Below are positions 19,210 through 28,163 of a stretch of 64,000 bases of DNA, one piece after another (the first letter of the stretch is position 1; each line of letters begins with the position of its first letter). The stretch covers positions 124,001 through 188,000 of the forward strand of contig NZ_RCCE01000006.1 of NCBI RefSeq assembly GCF_003663885.1. The letters run 5' to 3'. The stretch comes from Litoreibacter meonggei. Lineage in GTDB: Bacteria; Pseudomonadota; Alphaproteobacteria; Rhodobacterales; Rhodobacteraceae. The position numbers and the translations under genes were made by a program. The notes beneath the pieces were generated by a model. That model was not told where the DNA came from, did not search any database, and saw only the letters and a program-made list of their open reading frames with translations.

Positions 19210-20919
19210 ATGACAAAGACTAGCATCCAAGGCCGCGTGGCGGGGCTTTTACTGTCCATGGCGGCAAGTACCGCACCAGCCATCGCTGCGGAGCACGGGC
19301 TGGCCGGGCCGTATTTGGCGGCGCGACAAGCGACCATTTCCTTCGACTATAGCGAGGCGGCCCGCTACTACCGCCGCGCAGTCGCCGTTGAGCCGCACAA
19401 CCTGCTGCTCAAGGAAAGTGCTATCGTCGCGCTGATTGGCAAAGGCGACATCGACACTGCGGCAAAAGTCGCCGCCGATCACGAAGCATCCGGTGGCCGT
19501 AACCAGATTGTCGATCTGGTGCTCGATACCGCTGCCGTGGCCAACGGAGAGTTCGACCGCCCCGCAGAAAAAAGCCCCGAGACGACAGGCCTTGCCCCGT
19601 TGTTAGGCGGCCTCACCCGTGCTTGGGCATTGTTGGGCCAAGGCAAGATGTCTGACGCAACGGACGCGTTCAACAAGGTTGCCGAAATCGAGGACTTTGC
19701 CTCGTTCGCCCGTTATCACAATGCTTTGGCCCTTGCCTCTGTCGGGGACTTTGAGGGCGCAGATGATATTTTGTCCGGCGAAGCTTTTGGCCCGCTTATC
19801 CTTAGCCAACGTGGCATCGAAGCACATGCCCAAGTGCTTGCCCAACTAGAGCGCCGGTCTGACGCCGTTGAACTTCTGAAAGCCACGACCGCCAATGGCT
19901 TCAGCGCTGAACTAGAGGCCTTGAAGACTCGTCTAGAGGCCGGTGAAACGGTGGAATACGACTTTGTGACCAACGCCAGCGAAGGTGTGGCAGAGGTATA
20001 TTTCAACCTGTCCGCCGTACTCGACGGACGCGCCGCGCCGGAGCATGTTCTGCTCTACGTGCGCATGGCGCAATATATCCGCCCGAGCCATGCGCCCGCC
20101 GTCCTGATGGCAGCCTCGATCCTGGAAAACATGGGTCAGTTCGACCTTGCTACGGAAGCCTATGCCTCCTTGGATGCCAGCTCTCCCGCTTATGTGCTGG
20201 CCGAGATAGGTCGCGCGAACGCGCTATATTCCGACGGTCGCAAGGATGCGTCCGTTGAAGTCCTAACCGCACTGTCTAAGTCTCATGGTGATATCGCCAT
20301 GGTCCATTCTACGCTTGGCGATATGCTGAGCCGGACTGACAAAAACGAAGCCGCCGTTACCGCCTACAGCCGCGCGTTGGACCTAAACGGCATCGGAAAC
20401 CGTAGCAACTGGCGTATAATGTACGCGCGCGGGATTGTGAAAGAACGCATGGACGACTTTGTTGGAATGGAATTGGATTTCCGCTCCGCACTGGAGTTAT
20501 CGCCAAACCAACCCGACATTCTAAATTATCTTGGGTACTCTCTGGTAGAACAACGGATCAAGCTCGACGAAGCACTTGAGATGATCCAAACCGCCGTCAA
20601 AGAAAGCCCTGAAAGCGGCTATATTACAGATAGTCTTGGCTGGATTTTCTATCGCTTGGGCCGCTTTGAAGAGGCGGTTGCCCCAATGGAACGGGCCGTC
20701 GAACTGTTGCCAGTTGATCCAATTGTCAACGACCATCTTGGTGACGTCTACTGGAAGGTTGGTCGCGAGCGTGAAGCCGAATTCCAATGGAAACGCGCAT
20801 TGTCGTTTAAGCCCGAAGAGGCAGAGGCCGAGCGCATTCGCGCGAAACTGGCACGCGGTTTGACGATTGTTCTGGAAGAAGAGGCCAAGGCGGGAACGAC
20901 ACAAACTGCTAACGATTGA
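19210..20919 (+). CDS. Exported tetratricopeptide-repeat protein
   Basis: A 569-residue protein. A signal-peptide-like N-terminus (VAGLLLSMAASTAPAIA, cleavage after about residue 24) is followed by TPR units, clearest at both ends (AARYYRRAVAVEPHN near residue 46; MERAVELLPVDPIVNDHLGD near 500). The ATG at 19210 is chosen because the upstream extension is arginine-rich and lacks a signal. The family recurs just before ispE in Rhodobacteraceae and probably assembles envelope complexes, but its partner is unknown. It overlaps ispE at TGATG. Confidence 0.82.
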   Translation: MTKTSIQGRVAGLLLSMAASTAPAIAAEHGLAGPYLAARQATISFDYSEAARYYRRAVAVEPHNLLLKESAIVALIGKGDIDTAAKVAADHEASGGRNQIVDLVLDTAAVANGEFDRPAEKSPETTGLAPLLGGLTRAWALLGQGKMSDATDAFNKVAEIEDFASFARYHNALALASVGDFEGADDILSGEAFGPLILSQRGIEAHAQVLAQLERRSDAVELLKATTANGFSAELEALKTRLEAGETVEYDFVTNASEGVAEVYFNLSAVLDGRAAPEHVLLYVRMAQYIRPSHAPAVLMAASILENMGQFDLATEAYASLDASSPAYVLAEIGRANALYSDGRKDASVEVLTALSKSHGDIAMVHSTLGDMLSRTDKNEAAVTAYSRALDLNGIGNRSNWRIMYARGIVKERMDDFVGMELDFRSALELSPNQPDILNYLGYSLVEQRIKLDEALEMIQTAVKESPESGYITDSLGWIFYRLGRFEEAVAPMERAVELLPVDPIVNDHLGDVYWKVGREREAEFQWKRALSFKPEEAEAERIRAKLARGLTIVLEEEAKAGTTQTAND

Positions 20920-21779
20920 TGTTTGAGGAATTTGCGCCCGCAAAGGTAAACCTGACGCTTCACGTGACTGGCCAGAGACCAGACGGCTACCACCTGCTCG
21001 ACAGTTTGGTAATGTTTGCGTCTGTGGGCGACCACCTTGCATTTAAACGCGCGGACACGCTCTGTCTTACGGTGGACGGTCCAGAAGCCCATGCGGTTCC
21101 CACTGATGGAAACTCTGTTCTTTCTGCCGCCAGCCTTCTTGATCCGCAGAGCGCCGCACATATCCACTTAAATAAAACCCTGCCCGTCGCGTCAGGTATT
21201 GGTGGAGGTACGGCAGACGCCGCAGCCGCCTATCGCGGGCTATCAAAGCTGTGGGGATTGCCTGCCCCAGTACCAACTGCTCAAACTTTCGCGCATGTCG
21301 CAAAGCTCGGTGCAGATGTTCCAGTTTGCCTATTTTCACGATCAGCCCGAATGTCAGGTATTGGAGAACAGATCGTTTTCTTGCCCGACCTGCCAACCCT
21401 TAGCGCCGTGCTGGTCAATCCCCGCGCAGAGGTCTCGACGCCTGCCGTATTCAAAACGATTCCCCGTAAAGGCAACGCACCAATGGCTATCGTGCCGCCA
21501 ACTTTCGCCAATCAGGCCGAGTTCGTCAGCTGGTTGGAACTCCAGCGAAATGACATGCAGGACGCTGCAGTCGCAATAGCCCCTGTCATTGCTGAAGTTC
21601 TGGCGCAAATAGCGGCTACCACGTCTTGCCAGCTCACACGCATGTCAGGATCTGGCGCCACGTGCTTTGGACTGTTTCCGAACGACCAAGCCGCCCAAAA
21701 AGCCGCGGCGCAGATTAGCGTAACTCATCCCGATTGGTGGGTTCAGCATTGCACGCTCGGAAATAACGCCACTAGTTGA
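20919..21779 (+). CDS. ispE: 4-diphosphocytidyl-2-C-methyl-D-erythritol kinase
   Basis: A 286-residue GHMP kinase that phosphorylates CDP-methylerythritol in the MEP isoprenoid pathway. APAKVNLTLHV holds the catalytic lysine, LPVASGIGGGTADAAAA is the ATP loop, and GADVPVCLF has the catalytic aspartate. It starts at ATG 20919, which overlaps the preceding stop, so translation is coupled. Its end overlaps the convergent polyprenyl synthase gene by 8 bases. The two products serve the same pathway: isoprenoid units and the quinone side chain. Confidence 0.93.
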   Translation: MFEEFAPAKVNLTLHVTGQRPDGYHLLDSLVMFASVGDHLAFKRADTLCLTVDGPEAHAVPTDGNSVLSAASLLDPQSAAHIHLNKTLPVASGIGGGTADAAAAYRGLSKLWGLPAPVPTAQTFAHVAKLGADVPVCLFSRSARMSGIGEQIVFLPDLPTLSAVLVNPRAEVSTPAVFKTIPRKGNAPMAIVPPTFANQAEFVSWLELQRNDMQDAAVAIAPVIAEVLAQIAATTSCQLTRMSGSGATCFGLFPNDQAAQKAAAQISVTHPDWWVQHCTLGNNATS

Positions 21780-22773
21780 GCCGTGACACCACATAATCGG
21801 CTAAATCACTCAGCATGTCAGTCAACTCGCTTTCAGGCACAGCATCCAGCGCCTGTTGTGCCTTGGATGACCAAGCCAGCGCATCTTGGCGGGATTGTTC
21901 CAGCGCGCCGTACCTTTCCAGGAGCACCAGCACGTGATCTAAGTCACCGTCTTCCTGCTTACCTTTTTCGATTGTCCGCACCCAAAAATCGCGATCAGCA
22001 TCGCCACCAGCCGCTATTGCCTTGATTAGCGGCAGGGTTAGCTTTCGCTCGCGGAAATCGTCGCCGACATTTTTACCAGTCTTCGCCGTGTCACCCGCGA
22101 AGTCTAGAATGTCATCGGCGATTTGGAAACTTACACCCAAAGCATCACCATAGGTGAACAGGGCTTTGACAACCTCATCAGAGGCGTCCGCGATCATCCC
22201 GCCAACTTCTGTCGCAGCCGAAAACAGTGCGGCTGTTTTACCCCGGACAACTTGCAGGTAGATGTCTTCTGTCGTCGCCAAATTCTGGGCAGCGGTCAAT
22301 TGAAGAACTTCACCTTCCGCGATCACCGCTGACGCGTTTGATAGAACTTTCAAAACGTCCAGACGCCCCGCTTCCGTCATTAACTGGAAGGCGCGCGCGA
22401 AAAGGTAGTCGCCGACCAAAACGGACGATTTATTGTCCCATAACAGGTTGGCTGCTGGCCGCCCGCGTCGCTGCTCGCTGCCATCGACCACATCATCATG
22501 GAGAAGCGTCGCAGTATGGATAAACTCAACGGTCGCCGCCAAGTGGACGTGATAAGGCCCTTCGTAGCCACAAATCCGTGCCGCAGCCAATGTCAGCATA
22601 GGTCTAACGCGCTTGCCGCCTGCATCAACCAAATGAGCGGTAACCTCTGGAATACGTGGGGCGTGCTCAGACGCCATGCGCGTGCTGATCAGTTTTCCAA
22701 CTGCATCAAGATCAGGAGACAAAGCGCCCTTAAGGCGATCATGTGGCTTCACAGAAGGGGTATCCAAACTCAT
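21772..22773 (-). CDS. Long-chain polyprenyl diphosphate synthase (octaprenyl/decaprenyl type)
   Basis: A 333-residue trans-prenyltransferase. The first aspartate-rich motif is D93-D94-V-V-D97 and the second D220-D221-I-L-D224, with GGKRVRP at 52-58. It elongates farnesyl or geranyl diphosphate with isopentenyl diphosphate to make the ubiquinone side chain, which in Rhodobacteraceae is usually decaprenyl. The chain length is set by residues before the first motif (HTATLLHDD) and cannot be fixed with certainty. It is divergent from the DUF2007 gene. IspB-like or DdsA-like are both fitting names. Confidence 0.88.
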   Translation of the reverse strand: MSLDTPSVKPHDRLKGALSPDLDAVGKLISTRMASEHAPRIPEVTAHLVDAGGKRVRPMLTLAAARICGYEGPYHVHLAATVEFIHTATLLHDDVVDGSEQRRGRPAANLLWDNKSSVLVGDYLFARAFQLMTEAGRLDVLKVLSNASAVIAEGEVLQLTAAQNLATTEDIYLQVVRGKTAALFSAATEVGGMIADASDEVVKALFTYGDALGVSFQIADDILDFAGDTAKTGKNVGDDFRERKLTLPLIKAIAAGGDADRDFWVRTIEKGKQEDGDLDHVLVLLERYGALEQSRQDALAWSSKAQQALDAVPESELTDMLSDLADYVVSRLN

Positions 22774-22830
22774 TATCGCGTTCTGCCTCGTCTATCGACA
22801 AACGTGCTGGCCTGTCGTTAACTCTAACAC

Positions 22831-23046
22831 ATGAAAGAGCTTTTGCGCAGCAACGATCCTACGGTTATCGCCTTCTCAAAAGCCCTTTTGTCAGGGGAAG
22901 ATATATGCGTGTTCGAAATGGACGTCCACATGAGTGTGCTTGAAGGCTCCGTTGGCATATTGCCACGCCGTTTGATGGTACGCGAGCAAGATTTATTCAT
23001 AGCGCGCGCCATTTTGCGTGACAATGACATCCAGTTGGACGGCTGA
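22831..23046 (+). CDS. DUF2007 (putative signal-transducing) small protein
   Basis: A 71-residue protein beginning MKELLRSNDPTVIAFSKALL and continuing to the conserved GILPRRLMV segment. These match DUF2007, a small alpha-beta domain of unknown role. It lies 6 bases before a methyltransferase gene, so the two are likely co-transcribed; the pair is frequent in Rhodobacteraceae. It is divergent from the polyprenyl synthase with a 57-base gap. Confidence 0.78.
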   Translation: MKELLRSNDPTVIAFSKALLSGEDICVFEMDVHMSVLEGSVGILPRRLMVREQDLFIARAILRDNDIQLDG

Positions 23047-23052
23047 CAACCA

Positions 23053-23802
23053 ATGCACTTTGGCCCAGAAGACTTAACTCATGACGCCTTCCTTGGCGGT
23101 AAGTTGCACCTCTGGCAGCCTCGCAAAGGTTACCGCGCGGCCACTGATCCAGTACTTCTGGCAGCATCCTGTCCTGCAAAATCTGGTCAAACCGTATTGG
23201 AACTGGGTTGCGGTGTCGGCGCCGCCTCGATCTGTTTGCGTTCAAGAATCGACGTCCATCTCAGCGGAATTGAGGTGCAACCCGCCTATTCCGAGCTGGC
23301 CCGTCGCAATGCGTCAGAAGCAGGCTTCGAGATGGAGGTTATTGACGCTGATCTCGCGCAACTTCCTGCCGAGCTTCGTGCCCGCAGCTTTGATCATGTC
23401 ATCTTGAACCCGCCCTACTATGGCCCTGGAACGGCTTCACCGGATGAAGGGCGCGATACTGCCCTTCGCGAACAAACTCCTCTGTCTTCATGGATTGACA
23501 CCGCATTACGCCGGGCAGGTCCAAAGGGCTGCATCAGCATCATTCATTTGACGGATCGCCTCGGCGACCTTGTTGAACTGCTTAATTCAAGAGCCGGTCT
23601 GATTGAAATCAAGCCAATCGCAGCACGAGCGGGGAAACCTGCCCGGCGCGTATTGCTGCGCGCGCAAAAAGGGCGTGCAGCGCGAACAATTCTGCATAAC
23701 CCATTGGTCCTACACGACGGGTTGCGACACGAACGAGACGGTGACGATCACTCGCAAGCCGCAACCAGTATATTGCGCCACGGAAGCTCCCTAGAATTTT
23801 AG
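23053..23802 (+). CDS. TrmN6-like tRNA (adenine-N6)-methyltransferase
   Basis: A 249-residue SAM-dependent methyltransferase. The SAM loop ELGCGVGAASICL (about residues 55-67) and the catalytic NPPYYGPG motif for exocyclic-amine methylation are clear, and FLGGKLHLWQPRKGYR is the typical N-terminus of the group. E. coli TrmN6 (YfiC) methylates A37 of tRNA1-Val; a similar tRNA or rRNA adenine target is inferred. It is downstream of and probably co-transcribed with the DUF2007 gene. Confidence 0.82.
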   Translation: MHFGPEDLTHDAFLGGKLHLWQPRKGYRAATDPVLLAASCPAKSGQTVLELGCGVGAASICLRSRIDVHLSGIEVQPAYSELARRNASEAGFEMEVIDADLAQLPAELRARSFDHVILNPPYYGPGTASPDEGRDTALREQTPLSSWIDTALRRAGPKGCISIIHLTDRLGDLVELLNSRAGLIEIKPIAARAGKPARRVLLRAQKGRAARTILHNPLVLHDGLRHERDGDDHSQAATSILRHGSSLEF

Positions 23803-23898
23803 CAATTGTCGCTGCAATGCCGCAACGCATTTTCGTGACTTGAGGTTTTAGATGTGCTGCAATGAACCTCTAAACCACCCAAAAAAGGAGTTATGCCC

Positions 23899-24063
23899 AT
23901 GACGATCAGTTCTCACCTTTCGGAGCTGAAGCGCAAGCACGATGCATTGTCCCAACAAGTGGAAGAGGCACAAAAGAGCCCAAGCTCCGACGACCTAACT
24001 GTCGTTGAGCTAAAAAAACAGAAACTGCGATTGAAAGAAGAAATCAGCAAATTCGCAAACTAG
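23899..24063 (+). CDS. DUF465 (YdcH-like) small coiled-coil protein
   Basis: A 54-residue protein, MTISSHLSELKRKHDALSQQ onward, ending KQKLRLKEEISKFAN. Two amphipathic helices with a short linker match the DUF465/YdcH family, where the second helix ends in KLRLKEEI. AAGGAG at 23885-23890 lies 8 bases before this ATG; the ATG at 23893 is too close to it. Its stop overlaps the convergent EamA gene by 4 bases. The function is unknown; the protein is cytoplasmic. Confidence 0.82.
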   Translation: MTISSHLSELKRKHDALSQQVEEAQKSPSSDDLTVVELKKQKLRLKEEISKFAN

Positions 24064-24926
24064 GATTTTCGTGACCCAAGCGCGGCCAATACCGCTCCGG
24101 CAGTAATCAACCCTGCCGCTAACAGCAAAACAGCCGACGCTTGGGCATATCCTGCAACGATCAAGACACATGTAGACAGCAATGGGGCGGCATACGACGC
24201 AGTACCCAAAAGCTGGATATCGCCTTTCTTGACACCCACATCCCACAGATAAAATGCCAAGCCGACCGGTCCTAGGCCAAGGCCTGCAATAGACAACCAG
24301 CTTGTGATGTCTTTCGGTGCGATGGTCTGTTCAAACAACAGATGCGCCACACCCGACAAAGCTGCGGTCGCTAGGCAAAAGAAAGCCACGACGTCCGTCG
24401 GCACGTCGCTGTAGCGACGCGACAAGACAGAGTAACCCGACCATGTCAGAGCGCATAAAACCGCGAGGGCATATCCGGTTGCGTAGGACCACTGAAACCC
24501 CGCCCCTCCGCGCGCGACGATGAGCGCTGCGCCGGCAAATGAAATCACCGCGCCTAAAATGTGCAACGGCTTCAATTGCTCCCCTGGCAACAATCCCGAG
24601 AACAATACAATGAGCAGAGGCCAAAGATACGCAATCAGGCCCGCTTCCGCCGCTGGCGCCATGCGAAGTGCCGAGAAATACAGCGCGTGATAGCCGAACA
24701 ACCCGCCAACCCCTAGTAGCCAGACCATTGTTGGGATCGACTTAAGCGTTCTGTACACACCACCTTTTCGAATGGTGAAAACGAGGCCAATCAATCCGCC
24801 CAGCGTAAAGGCCATGGCGCTCAACTGAAATGGCGGAATTGGATTAGAGCCGACGGTCAACAGCGCAAGCAAAGACCACAACAGCACCGCACCAAATCCA
24901 ACGAATGTCGCGGAATATCTATTCAT
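24060..24926 (-). CDS. EamA-type drug/metabolite transporter
   Basis: A 288-residue protein with about ten hydrophobic helices in two EamA repeats (DMT superfamily). Features include APAAEAGLIAYLWPLLIVLFS in the first repeat and VALVVARGG-like ALIVARGG at the junction. Likely exports a small metabolite such as an amino acid. The ATG at 24926 is chosen; the upstream TTG lies inside the LysR gene. It overlaps the end of the LysR gene by 8 bases, so the regulator and transporter are translated from one message. The substrate is unknown. Confidence 0.85.
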   Translation of the reverse strand: MNRYSATFVGFGAVLLWSLLALLTVGSNPIPPFQLSAMAFTLGGLIGLVFTIRKGGVYRTLKSIPTMVWLLGVGGLFGYHALYFSALRMAPAAEAGLIAYLWPLLIVLFSGLLPGEQLKPLHILGAVISFAGAALIVARGGAGFQWSYATGYALAVLCALTWSGYSVLSRRYSDVPTDVVAFFCLATAALSGVAHLLFEQTIAPKDITSWLSIAGLGLGPVGLAFYLWDVGVKKGDIQLLGTASYAAPLLSTCVLIVAGYAQASAVLLLAAGLITAGAVLAALGSRKS

Positions 24927-25860
24927 GAGACTGTTGATGTAGGAATTCAACGCCCTGAGCGGCTGTTGCCATCCCCTCCATCTCTTTCAGGACCCATTCA
25001 ATAAAACGTGCCACCTGCGGTCGCGTCTCGTGACCTTTTGGGCAGATAATTCGGTAACTACCGCTTGTATTCAAACCACGCATTACCGGCATGACCAATC
25101 GTCCATCTCGTAAATACGCCTCAGTCAGAGAAAGTCTTCCCAAGACCACCCCGCCACCTGCCAGAGCAGCATCTATGGCGTGGTCCGCTTGCGAAAAACG
25201 AGGACCGTGCTTTTCTTGGTAAGGCACCCCAGCGGCAGCAAAGTATCCGGCCCAATTAACCGATGGCTTCAGGAAATTAATATCTTCTTGGTGAAGCAGC
25301 GTCATCTTTTGCAAATCCGCCAATCGGGTCACGCCACCTGCGAGCTCGGGCGACATCATAGGGGCAACCCACTCATCGATCAGAGTTTTTGAGTAAAGCT
25401 CTTCGTCGAAATATTGCCCGAAGCGTATGGCCACATCGACATCGTCGCGTGCAAAATCGACCAATCGAAGACCCGCCGAGAACCTAAGCTCAATATCGGG
25501 ATTTTCTCTTGCGAAGCTAAAAAGCCTTGGGGCGAGCCATTTTGCGGTGAACGCCGGCCCGGCGGTCACCGTTAACGTCGCGCTGTCCAGCCGCCGCTTT
25601 ACCGCACGCCACGCGGATTGAAGCGCATCAAAGCCGTCTGAGACACCGGGGGCCAGCAACGCGCCCTCTTCGGTGAGTTCCACTGCACGGTTCAACCTGC
25701 GAAACACCGGAACACCAAGATGTTCTTCCAGTGATTTGATCTGAAAACTAAGCGCCGCTGGCGTCACGTTCAACTCAGCTGCCGCACGCGAGAAGCTCAA
25801 GTGACGCGCAGCGGCTTCAAACGCGCGCAGGGCAGTTAATGGCGGAAGTCTGTCATTCAT
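24919..25860 (-). CDS. LysR-family transcriptional regulator (GcvA-like)
   Basis: A 313-residue regulator with an N-terminal winged helix-turn-helix (residues 6-65, RAFEAAARHLSFSRAAAELN) and a periplasmic-binding-like effector domain. The sequence resembles the GcvA subgroup. A perfect 10-base-arm inverted repeat begins one base upstream of the ATG, which is where a ribosome-binding site should be. The downstream EamA transporter overlaps by 8 bases and is the likely target. The effector is unknown. Confidence 0.88.
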   Translation of the reverse strand: MNDRLPPLTALRAFEAAARHLSFSRAAAELNVTPAALSFQIKSLEEHLGVPVFRRLNRAVELTEEGALLAPGVSDGFDALQSAWRAVKRRLDSATLTVTAGPAFTAKWLAPRLFSFARENPDIELRFSAGLRLVDFARDDVDVAIRFGQYFDEELYSKTLIDEWVAPMMSPELAGGVTRLADLQKMTLLHQEDINFLKPSVNWAGYFAAAGVPYQEKHGPRFSQADHAIDAALAGGGVVLGRLSLTEAYLRDGRLVMPVMRGLNTSGSYRIICPKGHETRPQVARFIEWVLKEMEGMATAAQGVEFLHQQSHE

Positions 25861-25885
25861 TTCACTTAAGTATATCTTAAGTGAA
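25861..25885. promoter_or_regulatory. Perfect 10-bp-arm inverted repeat abutting the LysR start
   Basis: TTCACTTAAG (25861-25870) and CTTAAGTGAA (25876-25885) are exact reverse complements around TATAT. The core TTAA-N7-TTAA (25866-25880) equals the CtrA full-site consensus. On the minus strand TATACT lies 8 bases before the ATG of the LysR gene, so it fits a -10 element of a leaderless or very short-leader message. The site could be a LysR autoregulatory operator or a CtrA site. Confidence 0.6.
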
Positions 25886-25972
25886 GATATGAAAAGTCTC
25901 GTTTGTCGCTGAATTCATTGGAAGCCATATTGGGGTCAGTTCAGAAATACATGTTCGCGAAAGGAACACCGC

Positions 25973-26104
25973 ATGATTGAGACCAGATTGACCCCCCGCA
26001 TCATCGCCGCTCACGAGCGTGCTCACAAAGAACGTGCCGATGCCTTTGCGCGACTCTTCCACAGAATCCCGCAATTTGTCTCTTCCCTTCGGATACGCGG
26101 CTGA
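25973..26104 (+). CDS. Possible 43-residue basic microprotein
   Basis: The frame starts ATG at 25973, 8-9 bases after AAAGGAAC, and encodes MIETRLTPRIIAAHERAHKE onward with ERADAFARLFHRIPQFVSS, ending at TGA 26102-26104. The HERAHKERADAFARLF stretch would form a basic amphipathic helix. It is divergent from the LysR gene and followed by a terminator hairpin. No family is recognised with certainty; small basic proteins of this style occur in Rhodobacteraceae. Coding status is plausible but unproven. Confidence 0.45.
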   Translation: MIETRLTPRIIAAHERAHKERADAFARLFHRIPQFVSSLRIRG

Positions 26105-26125
26105 CACATAGCTGTTAGCCACAAA

Positions 26126-26157
26126 AAAGGGCCGATACAAAAATGAATCGGCCCTTT
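26126..26157 (-). terminator. Terminator downstream of phaB
   Basis: AAAGGGCCGAT (26126-26136) pairs perfectly with ATCGGCCCTTT (26147-26157) around a 10-base loop. On the minus strand it ends in a T run (complement of 26123-26128), which fits the phaA-phaB transcript. On the plus strand the T-rich CTTTCTCTT could also stop transcription of the small frame before it. Confidence 0.85.
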
Positions 26158-26176
26158 CTCTTATTTCGCAAGCGGC

Positions 26177-26902
26177 TTACGCCATGTACTGACCGCCATT
26201 CGCAGAAATTGTCGAACCCGTGATGAATCCTGCGTCATCGGACGCTAGGAATACAACGGTGCGTGCGATCTCTTCCGGCTCCCCCAAACGTCCCACTGGA
26301 ATTTGCGGCAGGATCACGTCGTTCATCACTTTTTCAGGGATCGTGCTCATCATCTCTGTGTTGATGTAGCCAGGGCAAATTACGTTCACGGTAATACCCG
26401 CACGGGCACCCTCTTGAGCCAAAGCCTTTGTAAAGCCGATATCGCCAGCTTTTGCAGCCGCGTAGTTTGTTTGGGCAAACTGCCCTTTCTGACCGTTAAT
26501 CGAGCTGATTGTGATGATGCGACCGAACTTGCGCTCACGCATGCCAGGCCAAATAGGGTGACTCATGTTGAACACACCGGACAGATTGGTGCTCATGACT
26601 TCAGACCATTGTTGCGGCGTCATTTTATGGAACGGCGCGTCACGAGTAATCCCAGCGTTGTTGACCAGAACTTCAACCGGGCCAATGTCAGCTTCAACCT
26701 GAGCGATGCCCGCAGCGCAAGCATCGTAATCGGCCACGTCCCACTTGTAGGTCTTGATGCCGGTCTCAGCAGTGAACGCGGCGGCTTTCTCGTCGTTGCC
26801 AGCATAAGTGGCCGCGACTGAGTAACCTGCGGCTTGAAGCGCCTTCGAGATGGCTGCGCCAATTCCGCGCGATCCTCCGGTAACAAGTGCAACACGGGAC
26901 AT
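26177..26902 (-). CDS. phaB: Acetoacetyl-CoA reductase
   Basis: A 241-residue short-chain dehydrogenase that reduces acetoacetyl-CoA to (R)-3-hydroxybutyryl-CoA with NADPH for polyhydroxybutyrate synthesis. The glycine loop is TGGSRGIGAAI (residues 8-18), the NNAG motif is at about 87-90, and the catalytic tetrad SSINGQKGQFAQTNYAAAKAG includes Tyr and Lys. Length and motifs match PhaB. GGAGG lies just before the ATG. phaA is immediately upstream with a 9-bp-stem hairpin between them. The PHB synthase is not in this window. Confidence 0.94.
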   Translation of the reverse strand: MSRVALVTGGSRGIGAAISKALQAAGYSVAATYAGNDEKAAAFTAETGIKTYKWDVADYDACAAGIAQVEADIGPVEVLVNNAGITRDAPFHKMTPQQWSEVMSTNLSGVFNMSHPIWPGMRERKFGRIITISSINGQKGQFAQTNYAAAKAGDIGFTKALAQEGARAGITVNVICPGYINTEMMSTIPEKVMNDVILPQIPVGRLGEPEEIARTVVFLASDDAGFITGSTISANGGQYMA

Positions 26903-26950
26903 GATGTTTCCTCCTGAATGTGTAAGTAATTTTCTGTCTAATTTTGTATA

Positions 26951-26975
26951 GGTTGCGCAATTTTCATGCGCAACC
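26951..26975 (-). promoter_or_regulatory. Intercistronic hairpin between phaA and phaB
   Basis: GGTTGCGCA (26951-26959) pairs with TGCGCAACC (26967-26975) around ATTTTCA. It lies 12 bases after the phaA stop and about 48 bases before phaB. No long T run follows on the minus strand, so it looks like a processing or partial-termination element rather than a strong terminator. Confidence 0.5.
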
Positions 26976-26987
26976 CTGTTTACGGTA

Positions 26988-28163
26988 TCAGTCGCGTTCG
27001 ACGCAAACCGCTACGCCCATGCCGCCACCAATGCACAAAGTAGCAAGACCTTTTTTGGCATCGCGGCGTTGCATTTCAAACAGCAGTGTATTGAGCACAC
27101 GGCAACCGGATGCGCCAATCGGGTGCCCAATCGCGATGGCACCACCGTTGACGTTCACGATCGCGGGATCCCAACCCATGTCTTTGTTCACAGCGCAAGC
27201 CTGAGCTGCAAAAGCTTCGTTCGCCTCGACCAGATCAAGGTCGGAAACGCTCCAGCCTGCTTTCTCAAGCGCTTTGCGAGAGGCATAAATTGGCCCGACG
27301 CCCATAATGGACGGATCTAAGCCCGCGGTTGCATAGCTCGCAATGCGTGCCAAAGGTTGCAAACCGCGTTTCTCTGCATTTTCTGCGCTCATCAAAAGAG
27401 TCGCGGCGGCACCATCATTCAGGCCAGAAGCGTTTGCAGCGGTAACAGACCCATCCTTGGTAAACGCAGGGCGAAGTTTCGCCATAGCGTCCATAGTTGC
27501 GCCGTGGCGAATGTACTCGTCCTGATCGACAGTGACATCACCCTTTCGGGTTTTGATCGTGAAGGCCGCAATTTCATCAGCAAATTTGCCGGCCTTTTGT
27601 GCAGCTTCAGCTTTATTTTGCGAAGCGACTGCAAACTCGTCCTGCATCTCACGGCTGATTTGCCATTTATCGGCCACGTTTTCGGCGGTTTGCCCCATGT
27701 GATACCCGTTAAACGCATCCCAAAGACCATCGCGGATCATGCTATCGATATATTTCATGTCGCCCATTTTCTGACCTTGGCGCAGATTTGCGACGTGACC
27801 ACTCATGGACATGTTTTCTTGGCCACCGGCAACCACGATAGATGCATCGCCCAGCATGATATGCTGCGCGCCCAGCGCTACCGCTCGAAGGCCGGAGCCA
27901 CAAACCTGATTGATACCCCACGCAGAGCTTTCTTGAGGAAGGCCCGCGTTGATATGGGCCTGACGGGCGGGGTTCTGGCCTTGGCCAGCTGTAAGGACCT
28001 GACCCAAAATGGTCTCGGAAACTTCTCCCTTGTCGACACCGGCACGTTCCACCACGGCTTCGATCACAGCGGCACCCATATCATGGGCTGGGGTATTGGC
28101 AAAAGAACCTAGGAAGCTACCTACAGCGGTGCGGGCGGCCGAGGCGATTACGACGTTGGTCAT
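26988..28163 (-). CDS. phaA: Acetyl-CoA C-acetyltransferase (beta-ketothiolase)
   Basis: A 391-residue thiolase that condenses two acetyl-CoA to acetoacetyl-CoA, the first step of polyhydroxybutyrate synthesis. The nucleophilic cysteine lies in [30 protein letters not shown] carries the catalytic histidine, and CIGGGMG holds the second cysteine. ATG at 28163 gives the family length and has AGGAAAGG about 7 bases upstream; upstream codons are not conserved. phaB follows in the same orientation. Confidence 0.94.
   Translation of the reverse strand: MTNVVIASAARTAVGSFLGSFANTPAHDMGAAVIEAVVERAGVDKGEVSETILGQVLTAGQGQNPARQAHINAGLPQESSAWGINQVCGSGLRAVALGAQHIMLGDASIVVAGGQENMSMSGHVANLRQGQKMGDMKYIDSMIRDGLWDAFNGYHMGQTAENVADKWQISREMQDEFAVASQNKAEAAQKAGKFADEIAAFTIKTRKGDVTVDQDEYIRHGATMDAMAKLRPAFTKDGSVTAANASGLNDGAAATLLMSAENAEKRGLQPLARIASYATAGLDPSIMGVGPIYASRKALEKAGWSVSDLDLVEANEAFAAQACAVNKDMGWDPAIVNVNGGAIAIGHPIGASGCRVLNTLLFEMQRRDAKKGLATLCIGGGMGVAVCVERD

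Noticed and set aside
23844-23876. Imperfect hairpin before the DUF465 gene
   Set aside because: Eight pairs with a bulge and a competing alternative pairing; no clear regulatory reading.
25877-26140. Minus-strand frame of about 87 codons opposite the microprotein
   Set aside because: Starts inside the phaB terminator and runs into the LysR promoter region; no ribosome-binding site or family likeness.
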